Program-made: the position numbers and the translations under genes
Shown here: piece by piece, positions 47,440-58,535 of the stretch
How positions within the stretch are numbered: position 1 is the first letter of the stretch
How the letters are laid out: every line of letters starts with the position of its first letter
NCBI RefSeq assembly: GCF_000165425.1
Contig: NW_001799632.1
Span: forward strand, 270,207-334,206
Reading direction: 5' to 3'
Origin: Paramecium tetraurelia
Taxonomy: Eukaryota > Ciliophora > Oligohymenophorea > Peniculida > Parameciidae
Length of the DNA stretch: 64,000 nt
Notes under the pieces: model-generated
Told to the model about the DNA's origin: nothing
The model's input: only the letters and a program-made list of their open reading frames with translations
Database searches by the model: none

Positions 47440-47890
47440 TAATACAAAACCACCTTAATGGAAATTGGGACTACATCAAATCCTTAGTTCCCAAAATTAA
47501 TTTAGAATTCAATTCTACATATTTACCTATTCGAGCCATAACTGTCTATCCTTCTGGTAATGAGATATTATTTAGTATTTCCATGTCGCACAATAAGATC
47601 AATAGGATATATCTTAATGTTAATGTTCAAATCATCAATTTAATTTTTTCTTACTCATGACTAAACTCCTTTTGAATTTCTAAGCATTCTACTCAAATTA
47701 AATGGAATGGGACATTTCATTTCTCAGATGTATATTTATAATTTCCTAATTTTAACAGTCTGATCTAATTAATTACTGTTGTTTTCAATTTCCTTGCTAT
47801 TTTAATTGTAAGTAGATTTCTAATTAATTTCAATTAAATATAAAAGTACTAAGATTAATTAGGGATTAAATGAATATGATAAATAAATTA
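47440..47890 (+). pseudogene. degenerate plus-strand coding stretch
   Basis: In the gap 47354-48096, one plus-strand frame reads NSTYLPIRAITVYPSGNEI followed by SMSHNKINRIYLN, meets a TGA near 47660, and resumes after it with HSTQIKWNGTFHFSDVYLQF, a hydrophobic helix VFNFLAILIVSRFL and a Gln/Lys tail to TGA 47871-47873. The beta-rich ectodomain then one membrane helix suggest the end of a type I membrane protein gene. A start codon and the rest are missing. Probably decayed, though unrecognised introns could rescue it. Confidence 0.4.
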
Positions 47891-48096
47891 AGAATTTCAG
47901 TGAAATACAGGTTATTATGTATAAAACTCAATCTACATTTATATTGAATTACAATCCATTATTTTAAAGAAAGCAGAATTAAACATTTTGAAAAGATAGG
48001 GCGATTAATTTTGATTATTTTTAATTTAGTTGTAGTAATAGTATAAATAGGTATGTATTTGTTTATAGATTAAACATAATTAATAATTAAAAATAA

Positions 48097-48581
48097 ATGA
48101 CTGATATTGAAGAAAAGCGTATATTAAAAGTTGAAGAACAAAAGGACTAGCGTGGGGTATGTTATATAAGTAATGTTCCACCTTAAATGCCTATAAGTAA
48201 AATAAGGGAACTGCTATAAGCATATGGTATAGAGCGAGTATATTTTAAAAGTAAAGGATCTGGAAATAATAGAAGTTACAGTGAAGGGTGGGTTGAATTT
48301 AAAGATAAAAAGATTGCTAAAATGGCAGCTTTGTCATTGAATGGGACGAATATCAGTAACTATTTAGGAATAATGTTTTAGTTTAGAAGAAACATAAATA
48401 ATTATCAGATTATATGTGGTCAATAAAGTATTTGCCAGGATTCAAGTGGGATGATTTGAATGAGAATTTCAATTATGAGAGGAGAGTGTAAAAGAAGAAA
48501 TTGGATTTGGAAATAAACTAATCGAAGAAAGAACATGAGTTTTATTTAGAAAAAACAATCAAAAAAGTTAAATAATAATGA
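48097..48581 (+). CDS. ESF2: Esf2/ABT1-type RRM protein
   Basis: Nucleolar factor that acts in early pre-18S rRNA processing (yeast Esf2, human ABT1) by stimulating the helicase Dbp8. 152 residues, one 26-nt intron. The signature is strong: GVCYISNVPPQMPISKIREL (RNP2 region), the broad loop with SYSEGWVEFKDKKIAKMAAL (RNP1 position), LNGTNI, and then SDYMWSIKYLPGFKWDDLNE, which is specific to this family. It is shorter than the yeast protein, lacking the acidic N-terminal extension. Its TGA (48579-48581) overlaps the ATG of the next gene in the pattern ATGA. Confidence 0.93.
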
Positions 48582-50184
48582 TTATATTTATTGTATTCTT
48601 TATAATCCAAGAAACCATATGTATACCAGTTTCAATAATCATGGAATATACAAACATAGATATTGTCTACAACGAAGGCACACTCCAAAAGGAATTTGAT
48701 ATATCCCCAATATTGGAGAGAAGGTCTTGCACTTCACCTAAAAATCTGATCAAGATTGATACCAAGAATAAGAACTTAACTTAAGAAGATTATGAGGCAT
48801 TGAGTATCACAAATAATGATGATAAAACATACTAAGTATTTGTTGAGTAATCAACTCATACAAATAAATCGATGTAAAAGACAGATAATAAATATTAGAA
48901 CAACAAGATAATTTACAAATGATAATTCTACATTGTCAACTAATTAAAGTATGATATACTATTTGTATCAAAATTGCACTGAGTACAGTATCTAACATCC
49001 TGAGAAAGCCTGGGACTATATTTATGTAAAGGTAATCCTACAGGATGGCTAAGATAATAATCACACATTTCCATTTTAGTTTACATACACATGCAATGAA
49101 AATTATAATTTTATCACTTTTGATTGGAGTTTAATAATCTTGATTTCAATAAGCATGATGTTGATGGCCTTGTTGACAAGGTTTTCAAGAATATTGTCAT
49201 TTAATCTGAAAGGATAGGATGGATAATTTTAAGGTTTTAAGATAGATGCAACAATAACAATCTTTTATTTTTTCATGTATGCAATTGGATTCTTTTTGTT
49301 TTTCAATTCCGAATATGTTGGAGAATTGAGTCTTGTAGTAAAGGTGTCTACTTACTTAATGGGATTCACGTGTTCATTGTTTATAATCGATGAAGTATAA
49401 TCTAAAATATAATTAGGCATTATGTCTGTCTCCTGATGGTTCAGTTTGGAAAAGAAAGGTGTGTTATAAGATTAGATTATGCGAAGTGTTCTCATTTATG
49501 CTTGCCTCTGCATTCATGACTTTATATTTATTAACATAGGCTTGGTATTTGAGTGATCTAATATCCATATTTATAATGTCCACTATAGCCAAACTATTCA
49601 AATTCAAAAAACTTAAGAGTGCTGTTCTCTTCCTTATAATTTGTATACTCTTGGATGGAACAGCTGCATTTTTGATTTTCTTTACATCCAATACATCTTA
49701 TAATTCGTTAACCCTCAAAAAGTTGAATTGTCCTATTGAATTACAATTACCATTGCTTGAATTACAATATGATCGAAGTTGTGCTTGGATCTCCTTGTTT
49801 AGTATAGCCATTCCTGGATTGTACATGGGATTCACATACAGATTTGATAAAAACAAAAGGACATTTTCCTACACCATTTTTACTGGATTGAGTTTAATTA
49901 TTGGTTATATCATTTGGATAACTACCACCATAGTTTAAACCTATTCAATTCCTTCAAGTGTCTTTATATACCCCTCGATATTGATCGGTACCATTTTGGT
50001 TGCTTTGAAAAGAAATGAGTTGCAATCAATTTGGGATACAGAATTCTTTGATGAGTTTCTAGAAAAATCATACAGATTATCAAATATATACGGATAACAC
50101 GATATTGTTGGCAATCTTAATTTAATGGAAGGATTGGATCAATGTCCAGATGAGTAACCAATTTAAAGTCGGATATTGAAATGA
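48578..50184 (+). CDS. signal-peptide-peptidase-like (SPPL) membrane protein, probably inactive
   Basis: Intramembrane aspartyl protease family. 519 residues, introns of 25 and 22 nt. Starts with a signal peptide (MIIFIVFFIIQETICIP), a luminal domain of about 150 residues with paired cysteines, and then nine or so membrane segments. Recognisable family blocks: WYLSDLISIFIMSTIAKLF; the YD position, here ILLDGTAAFLIFF (Asp kept, Tyr not); the GLGD position, here AWISLFSIAIPGLYMGF, where the catalytic Asp is replaced by Ser; RFDKNKRTFSYT; and the PAL position, here SIPSSVFIYP. Loss of GLGD and PAL argues against protease activity. Start chosen because it alone supplies the signal peptide; it overlaps the upstream stop. 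TGA stop at 50182-50184. Confidence 0.82.
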
Positions 50185-50207
50185 TTTAATAGATTATAAT
50201 ATTGATA

Positions 50208-51666
50208 TCAATATCTTCCAAATAATTGTTCATTCTCTTTGACCATATTTTAATACATTTAACTGATTTTCTATTGCATATTCAAAATAGATTCAATAAT
50301 CTGATATTAATTCATATTCATAACAATTTAAATTTGCTAATAAATATTATTATTAACATATCCGAAATTATCTTGAATAATTTCAAATTATTTGGATTCT
50401 GCTGGAAATAAATTTTATTTTAATTGTTTTTCTGTCAATACTCCTTAACCTTGTACTCTTTGTTAGATTTATCCAGCACTCAATTACTTAAATTGTTTAT
50501 CAATTTAGCTATCTATTTTTTATAATAATTTAAAGGATTCATCACGCATCACATCTCTCTACTTTATTTTCTCCCTCAAAGTTTCTAACACTTGAGTTTA
50601 ATAAGCATATGAATAGTCTACATGTTTAGTTACAAGTGATCCAATCTCTTCTTGATTTTTACTGCATGTCATAAACATTTGACTTAAGTTTTTGCAATAA
50701 CTATCGTCAACCTACTCAAACAATTATTCATTTTAATTCTTATTCCGTTATTGATAAATTAAAAACTTATCTGCCAGTGATTTATATTCCTAACTTAATT
50801 GTTTATATAAACCCGCAATATTTTAAGAGATTTATCTAATATTATTATTATATTCCATATCCTTACTGAACATTTTTGATTAATATGCAAAGAAACTCTC
50901 CATTTAGGAACTTATTTTACATTCTATTTTGCCATCTAAACTCGTCAAATTCGAGATATTGTATTCTCTCTATTTTTATTTCTATTGCTTCAACTTATTT
51001 TATAGATCACTCTCATTTTAACAACTAAAAAATGTATCTACCAACTCATCGAACCAAAATTATCTTATGATTGTATTCATAAACTTCTCTAAAGCCAATG
51101 ATCTGTAATCAGCTATGTGATTCTTAGAGCCTGATGCCATTTTTTCAGGGATTGGTGGAACATAAAAGTCAGGGTAATTACTAAGTAAATATTCTCTTAG
51201 CTTCTCAAATTAAGAATATCTTCTTTCTATAACGTAGTTATGTGGATTCAAAGTGATCTTATAAATAATATACGACTTAGAAAATAAAGACCCTGGTTAC
51301 TCTTGATAATTGTCAATCTTAACTTCTATATTTGGATTTTTATACAAAAAGGAATTCTAATTTATTTATATCTATTATCCTGAATAGACCTTGGAGCGCT
51401 GAACTACATCAATAGTTGGGTTTTAGTGAATATTGGCATATTGAGTCAAAGGCTATTATGGATGTTAAGTTGATTCACTAAAAAAATCAAAAGAAATATT
51501 ACTTTTACTATTTCCAAGCCAAAAACTCTTCTCTTGCTATAAGCATTTCATCCATATTCCATAATTCAATTTAATCACCATTAATCTTTTTACTATTTAA
51601 ATATTATAGAAATTCTGTCTTATTGTAGCCTTCGGCTTATATTGTATTCTCAATGAAACTATCCAT
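50208..51666 (-). CDS. sorting nexin (PX domain plus helical BAR-like region)
   Basis: 477 residues, one 25-nt intron. Residues about 115-225 are a PX domain that should bind phosphatidylinositol-3-phosphate on endosomes: SYIIYKITLNPHNYVIERRY carries the basic pocket residues (RRYSQF), followed by LREYLLSNYPDFYVPPIPEK, with the Pro-rich loop, and LEKFMNTIIRQFWF. The remaining 250 residues form long helices (EYKSLADKFLIYQQRNKN, YSYAYQTQVLETLREKIKQ) like the BAR region of SNX1/2/4-type nexins. Expected role: endosomal recycling. The 5' end of 80 residues has no domain. TGA 50208-50210, 23 bp from the convergent SPPL stop. Confidence 0.87.
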
Positions 51667-51830
51667 TTAAATTACAAATGAGTTCTTGTCCATATATTTA
51701 ATTAATTTATATAATTTTCTCATAGCTTATATTTTATACTTGTAGAATCTACATCATAGTTTATATCGAAAATACAAATAACTGATAATTAATTACAACA
51801 TATCTCATTTATTATTTAATATTAATAACA

Positions 51831-52136
51831 ATGAATTTCTTAGATCATTTCAAAGGCAGAACTTAAAGAATCCCAAGGGAAGGCTATCTAAACTTATTTG
51901 GTTTGGAATCAAATAGAGTCGTTTAGAATCCATAAATCTCAAAATCTAAACTCAATCAATCTCTTTAAAAAATACAATAAGAAGAAGCCTAATTGCAAAA
52001 TGAAATTATGGAAATTGATGAGTATCAGTTAAAAAGATATTCGAAAATCTCTACAGAAATTACCACTCCAAGATCTTTCACCTCAAAAAAAAATTTTAGT
52101 GCTATTAGAAGTGCAAAATTTATCTTAAAATACTGA
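51831..52136 (+). CDS. small hypothetical protein
   Basis: Intronless, 101 residues: MNFLDHFKGRTQRIPREGYL, a helical Gln/Glu stretch KIQQEEAQLQNEIMEIDEY, and a basic Ser/Thr tail. Divergent from the sorting nexin (164 bp between starts). Clean frame with good codon character; no family recognised. Confidence 0.6.
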
Positions 52137-52959
52137 ATTATGATGTCTACTCATACAATTGTGAATTTGTTAAATGAATGATTATATTATATATAGTATT
52201 CTAAATCTTTCATATCTTCTATGATTTATAGTTAATTTTGCATTTCGCTTTTCCTTCATCTCCTTCAAAAGCCTTATGTTTTTGTGTTTTGTAAACGATA
52301 ACTATTCAGCCTAAGTGTAAATAAAAGAAAAACTTTGTTAACAATTATCAGATGTTTACATTTTTGCAGTTTCAGAAAGAGTAATATCATATTTTACATT
52401 TTTAAACCTAATCACAATTAAGTACAAAAACAGTTTGCCAAATCTAGGATTAGATTGATAATCACTCCTTATTTCACAATCAAAAAAATGATAAAGTCAT
52501 AGTTAAAATTGAAATTATTTTCAAACGATTTCCTTATATTTAATATGGATTTTCTTATTGAAAATGACAATCATAATTTGTTAATAAATTAGTTTAAAAT
52601 ATTTGTGATAAATATCGTTTGGAATTTGAATTTTATATTTGATGTGGATGTATCAACAATAATTATAGAAGATCAGTGTGTCCAATTAAAATTAAGATGA
52701 TTCCTTAAGCTTCCTTTATGTTCAAATAGAGGAAAGTGTTAAGTGTGATGGGATGAATTATTTAAAAAAGTTTGTTTGTTGAAAGAAAAAGGATAAGGGA
52801 TTGGATTGAATGTTAAGGAATTGACTAAGGATTGAGAACATAGATATGATATGGAAGTGTGTATATATATATGGCAATTAATATAAATATAATGAGGGAT
52901 ATAAAATATATATTTAATTTTGAAATTCAAATTCAAAAATATATTATTTAATTAATAAA
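52137..52959. other. AT-rich spacer, possible micro-ORF
   Basis: 823 bp without a clear gene. A plus-strand ATG at about 52544 opens 51 codons (MDFLIENDNHNLLINQF, ending at a TGA near 52698), followed in another frame by a further 45 codons, but neither has recognisable features. Nothing else seen. The MYB promoter should lie in the last 200 bp. Confidence 0.35.
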
Positions 52960-54598
52960 ATGTATAGAAGTTAGAGATTGAGAATGAAATCATAAAATCA
53001 TTCGTCGATTTCACCTCCAATAATAAAGAGGAGATTAAGAAACAAGAATGAATACATTGAGATGAATGAAATCGAACCAACTGATAAAAAAAAATAGAAC
53101 ATTTTATAGGACATAGCAGCAACTAAATAAAAAAGCTTAACCAATTTTGCATTGACAGTTACACCTAAATATGGATAGGAAAGAGATTATGATGATGATG
53201 AGGATATTCTATTTCAAGTATTAAATTTGAGTAAGAAATTAGTCTAAAGGGAAAAAGAGACCATGGTCAGAACAGGAAGACAATTTGTTAATTAAATTGG
53301 TTTAAATGCATGGTCCTTAGAAATGGACATTCATAGCAGAACATCTGCCTGGGAGAATAGGCAAATAATGCAGAGAGAGATGGCATAATCATTTGAATCC
53401 TCAGATTAAGAAATCACATTGGGGAGATTACGAAGAATGGATTCTATTCCTATCACATAGAGTTATGGGAAATAGATGGGCTGAAATGGCTAAATAATTA
53501 ATAGGGAGGACAGACAATTCAATTAAGAATCATTGGAATTCAGCAATGAAAAAAAGAATTCCTGAAATGGAAGAAAGATTGAAAGATATTCGCAAAAGAG
53601 GAGGTACAATTTAAGTTAACAATCCTATAGGAATGTAGAATTCTGAATTGATGAATTCATTTACTTCCTTAGAAAGATAATTATTATAAAAATTGCTATC
53701 CTCCCAATAAAATGGATAGATGTCTCCCAGATCCTATTCTCCTAATAATATGCCCAGAAGAAGGACAAATAAACAACAGAATTATTTGAATCCCAATTCA
53801 GTGAATTCTTATATTTAGAAAATGATGAATGAAATTAAAATCGATGGTATTGAGAGTTACTCAATGGAAACAAAAATGCTAAAGAAAACTGCTAAAATAG
53901 CTGATTCCATATTTTGGAATGAAGACAAAGTGGATGACTTATAAAACAATCTCTATGAATATATATAAGAAAAGGTTGGAGCTCATGGTTATGATCAAGA
54001 TGAGAAGGTTGATAGATGGATAAAAGACTTTTGGATTATGTGCTAAGATGTTTTTACTGTCTCTGTAATCAAAGACTTTTTATCTTAAAGACCTTCCTTC
54101 TATTATAATTATTTGCATAAATACAAACAAGATAGTGCTAATTAAGTATCCAAGAACTTAAGCAGAATCTACGAATAAACCAATAATAGTGATGAATATC
54201 AATTGCCTTCTCTCAATTAATTTAAAACTCCTCTAAAAGAAAAACCTGATCCTAATCAAAATAACACACATAATTCTAATAACAATAATAATAATAACCA
54301 TAACAATGATACTCATAGTCCTAGTAACATCTGTTTGGAAGTTAAATATGATGATCAATTTTAACATTAAATTGAGTCACCTTCAAAATTATTGAATTTA
54401 TTAACTCCAAAACATTAAAATATTCAATAATCTAATAAAAAGACTCCAAATTTGAAATCAGAAAATAAGAGTGTTATGCAACATTCTTAGTTAAAAGATA
54501 ATTTGAGCTTGAGTAAATTAAGATTTGATACTACTCCTCTTAAAAAGAACTCAGCCTTCAAATTTTATAATAAATATAATTAGTAATAGTAGCTATGA
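52960..54598 (+). CDS. R2R3-type MYB DNA-binding protein
   Basis: Nuclear DNA-binding factor of 537 residues with one 25-nt intron directly before the DNA-binding region. Two MYB repeats: R2 RPWSEQEDNLLIKLVQMHGP to GRIGKQCRERWHNHL, and R3 SHWGDYEEWILFLSHRVMGN to RTDNSIKNHWNSAMKKR. These keep the spaced Trp residues and the RxxxQCRERWxNHL and DNxIKNHWNS recognition helices of animal c-Myb. R1 is absent. The rest is Asn/Ser/Gln-rich with a helical central block (RWIKDFWIMCQDVFTVSVIK) and an Asn run (NNNNNNHNND). It may be a cell-cycle regulator like other protist MYBs; this is inference. Confidence 0.9.
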
Positions 54599-54668
54599 AA
54601 AGTTATTTAATATATTTTTTTTTATAAACAGAATTTCATTAATTATGTTGCTCTTTGTATAATAATAC

Positions 54669-55531
54669 TCATTATTAAGCCTAATTTCTTTTTACAGTCC
54701 CAAAGTATCTATCTCCAAAATCACCTATTCCTGGAGCCAAGTAGTTGATATCTTTCAATAAGATTGGATCAACTTGAGCTGTAATAATCTTAATTTTAGG
54801 ATATTCACTAAACAATTTACTTAACCCCTATTCACAACTAACTAAAGTTAAAAATGTGATATTTTCTTCTTTAACTCCATGATGTTTTAAAATGTTTATA
54901 GCCATACTTGCACTTCCTCCTGTGGCCAACATAGGGTCCACTAAAATAACTTATTAATCCTTGATATTTTGAGGCAATTTTTAGAAAAAATATGAAGGTT
55001 GTGAAGTTTCCTCATTTCTTTAAATTAGTATTTATCCTATTGATGCTCCTGTCATAACCTTCAATGCTTCTATTAAAAATGCATTTCCTGATCTCAATAT
55101 ACTCACAAAGCAGATTCTGAATTATTTAACAAAATTACTCCTCATCCTGAAATTTTAACTCATGAGCATCATAATATCCTAATGGAGATTATTTTATGTG
55201 CTTCTTTTTTTCAATTTGAGAGATGGCTTATTCAATCAAAATTCGAATTAAACGATCTGCATTCTTTCTGAAATCCTAAAATACTTGTTACTAATACCAC
55301 AATATCTGTTTAAACATCTCTTATCACTGATAGAATATGTTCTGTATAACTTCTCTCTATGATCGATAGATTTGTATGTTTCTTTTGCAATTTCTATAAA
55401 TCATGATCATTAAGAAAATGATAATGAGGTAATTAATCATCATCATTTTTACCTCTAATCTGATTGCACATAATAGTTGATGAACTCAATAATCCCAAAC
55501 AGCCTCCTAATTTAATTAAATTCCTAAACAT
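54669..55531 (-). CDS. UPRT: uracil phosphoribosyltransferase
   Basis: Makes UMP from uracil and PRPP (pyrimidine salvage). 272 residues, introns of 22 and 22 nt. Landmarks: KNADRLIRILIEQAISQIE (PRTase hood), FVSILRSGNAFLIEALKV, PRPP-binding loop ILVDPMLATGGSASMAINIL, a beta strand ITFLTLVS, KIKIITAQVDPILL, and the C-terminal GIGDFGDRYFGT that binds uracil. All key residues of the family are present. An N-terminal stretch (MFRNLIKLGGCLGLLSSS) is hydrophobic and could be a short targeting signal, not usual for this cytosolic enzyme. Stop TGA 54669-54671 comes 70 bp after the convergent MYB stop. Confidence 0.92.
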
Positions 55532-55679
55532 TATTTAAAACAATTAAAATTCCTTATTATACATCCAATCACTATCATAATATTGTGATAGATGATGGAC
55601 AATCAAGGATATAAATATTAATTATTCATTCAATCATTTTCCTTTTCTCTTAAAAGTTCTTATAATCAAAGTAAAAACT

Positions 55680-56400
55680 TGATTTTGACTCGCTTCTTAA
55701 TTCTCCCTTAGTTATTGAACTTCACTCAAACAAATAGTATCATTTTATCATCTTAGAGATATGATTATAATATAATTTATAAAATCAAATATTTAATTGT
55801 TAATAATAACCTTTATTTGAAAAACTTGACTCTATCTAAAACATCAAACAATAAATCCTAAAATACATCTATCTATTATATACCAGTGTAATTGATAGTC
55901 CAAGTATTTTTATAACATTTATGAAAACTAATAATCTTTTTTTTCTTAATTTATCTCTTTATAAATATCCAACTATTGAAGTTTCATTAGGAATTCTTTT
56001 TCTTCTCTTCAGTTGCCAATAATTCCTATTTAGAAATCTACAATCCTCTTAACTAAATTTTATACCCATACAAGTGGATGTAATATGATACGTATAAATT
56101 TAAAGTTACAAATTTTTAAAGAATTTAAATTTCATTCATTAATTGATTTTTGACAGTATTAAAATTTCACTACCACTGTACTCACCTATGAGATTGTGAT
56201 ACAAAAATATACGTTTAGAGGAGTATTAGACAGTGTATAATTTCTGATAATTTACAGTGTTTGCAATATTATAAATCAAAAAATATAACTATTCTGCTAA
56301 TGGTTCTACTTCAAGTTCTCTTGTTATTATTTTTTCTTAGTTAAATTAAAATTATTATTTCGGCAGATTACTCATGACATTTTACTTAATTCAGAGCAAA
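55680..56400 (-). pseudogene. frameshifted minus-strand relic
   Basis: The 1-kb gap 55532-56532 holds no intact gene, but the minus strand shows coding character that changes frame. One frame reads EEKEFLMKLQQLDIYKEINQ, another further on reads FQDLLFDVLDRVKFFKQ, and a third is open for over 100 codons (KFKFFKNLQLQIYTYHIT and on). TGAs interrupt each. This mixture is what a decayed helical protein gene would leave. Nothing else was seen in the gap. Confidence 0.35.
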
Positions 56401-56532
56401 TTTCCATTATAAATTATTAAGTAATCTAACTTTAGAATATCACTTATTTTATTATTTCTTTTGATAAGAATTATAGAATCTAGATATAATAATTAGATCC
56501 TTTGTATTTAACTTAATGTGTTTAGATTAAAA

Positions 56533-57386
56533 TCATTCAAATTCTGAATAAGCTTTATAAGATCCTGGGCCAGGACTCTTGGCTCCTAAATCGAAAGGTC
56601 CTTTCCTTGTAGCTTTAGGGAATGAATTTAAGACTGATGATTTGAATCCATTTTTGGGACAGAACCCTGTTCCTGTGATTCCTGTATTCGAGATATCATA
56701 GCTAGCTGGCTCAGGAAAACTCTTTTAAGCTATTGTTAAATAATGTTGAAACTCTATAAAGTTTTAAATCGGTCTTAGTCTTTGCCTATGATGGCAGCAC
56801 CAGAGCTTTTGAATTTTGAAATGAATTGATTTCCTCTTTCATTTGTGATTTGAAGAGCTTCATAAGACCCAGGTCCTAAGAATAAATGAATTAAAAACCA
56901 GGAGTATTAAACTATTTTAAAGATCCTGGTTTGAGACCAAATGTAAATTTGGAATCTGTAAGGGAATTTGTTGATGCATATCTACCAGGACCTGGAGATA
57001 GGTAATTCAAAGAACCCCAAATTCCATGGGCTTTCATTTAATCTCTGCTATAAGCAAAGGTTGGTCCCTTCTTCTTGTCGATATTATTTTCAACAAACGA
57101 TTATAATTCATACATATTGGGAGCTGGGACTGGCTTAGCATCTTTGGAAAAATCATGTCTTAATATATGAACTTGATGTACTTGAATCCATATCCGAATC
57201 CAGCCATCCTAGTCCCCAAGGATTAAGGTAATTTGTAACTTAATTCATCAGTTCTATATTAAGTGAGAAAGAGGATTACGCTGATTTATTCTAAATAGGT
57301 TCTCTTCTGGCTCTTGGAAATGAGTACTTTTATTTTGACAAAGAAGTGTTTAGACTTGAGTCATGGGTGGCCAAATACTAATTCAT
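56533..57386 (-). CDS. SHIPPO-repeat (ODF3/CIMAP-type) axonemal protein
   Basis: 252 residues, four introns (26, 23, 23 and 23 nt). Contains spaced Pro-Gly-Pro-Gly-x-Tyr motifs typical of sperm-tail SHIPPO repeats: SPGPGRY, TPGPGSYE and SPGPGSYK, each preceded by a Phe/Gly-rich stretch such as FTFGLKPGS and FDLGAKSP. In other ciliated cells these proteins lie inside axonemal doublet microtubules or outer dense fibres, so an axonemal place in the cilia is likely. The initiator ATG (57384-57386) overlaps the stop codon of the upstream same-strand gene. Confidence 0.85.
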
Positions 57387-58369
57387 TATAAAATGTAATT
57401 TTAAATATATATTTATAATATATGTATTTCATTCTTAAGATTCAGAGAATTTTCCAAAACTATTAGTGAATGCGAATCAAATGGTGAAAGATTCTTGTTA
57501 TTGTTAATGGATTCTAGAATATAAATGTTTTTATTACTTGAATATTTAGAATATTTAGTATGGATTTCATTGGCTCTCTCTTCACATTCAACTATTTCAT
57601 GGTCTTTCTAAGGGAATCTGCGATAACTTTTTAATTTCTATTAAATATAACTTATGTTATTACTCCAAAATCTCTTGTAATAATAATTTAATAATCTGTT
57701 TAGTCATATTTTCGATTTTTTCATTGTTATCATGAACACAAATTTTTGAAATTATCTTATTATATCCATATTTTTACTTAGAAAATTTTGTATAGAACCT
57801 CTTTGATAAGAATAGTTTTCTTAAATAGGTGTCATTCATCGTCTTCATCTTTGAGTTCTCCTTTCTGAAGGGAATTATGTCATCTATCGATTGAGGATCA
57901 AAAACTTTAATAAATTCCTTATCATCTGAAAAGAATGAATGATAAAACTGTCTTTCTCTTTCTTTTGCTGATTTACCTTCTTTATTCTTCATATTCAATT
58001 TGACTTTTAATAAATAGAAAATATCTTCTGATTATAAATTTAGTCATTTCCTCTTTTGTTTTATTAATTTTTCTCTATATAACGTTTCTTGATCAAATAG
58101 GTATATGTTGAGAAAATGAGGAGAGAGAGAAAAAAATGGTTAGGTTTAAATAATTTTAAATTTTCCTTCACAAACTCTTTGAAAACAGAGTATTGGAGCA
58201 AAGATATGATCTTTGAAAGCAAGTTTAACAATGAATTCATTTCCCTTTCTGCAATCACCTCCATATTATTTGTTACAGCTGCATTTTTGATAGGATCTTG
58301 AAATTGACAAGTTTGTTCAAAGGTTTCTTTCATTTGGATTGTCAAAGCATAAGCTTATGTTGGAAGCAT
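57383..58369 (-). CDS. uncharacterised protein (joined model)
   Basis: Modelled as one gene of 297 residues with introns of 31, 25 and 37 nt. Starts MLPTQAYALTIQMKETFEQ; a helical part follows (NMEVIAEREMNSLLNLLSKI, then FKEFVKENLKLFKPNHFF), one hydrophobic stretch, a charged middle (KGKSAKERERQFYHSFF, FDPQSIDDIIPFRKEN) and an Asn/Lys/Ser-rich end. An alternative is two genes, 57995-58369 and 57383-57992, separated by 2 bp. The joined model is preferred because the three introns leave one frame and because a 2-bp spacer is implausible. No domain recognised. Confidence 0.5.
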
Positions 58370-58535
58370 ATAGAATTATTAAAGGTTAAGTTAAGGGTAA
58401 TTGCTATATGGTTATGCACACATGAATGGAAGCATGAGATGATTTAAAAAAATTAGATGTTATAATAAAATATCTTCTGTCTTTATAATCTTTTCTATTA
58501 AAATGCTAAGTTTTTTATAAATGATATCAATAATG

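Noticed and set aside
57601-57700. Frameshift in the gene at 57383-58369
   Set aside because: A 37-nt intron beginning GTAATAAC restores the frame and links natural protein sequence on both sides, so no mutation is needed.
57992-57998. Two separate genes with a 2-bp spacer inside 57383-58369
   Set aside because: A single model with introns of 31, 25 and 37 nt gives one continuous frame. A 2-bp spacer between same-strand genes is implausible. Kept only as an alternative.
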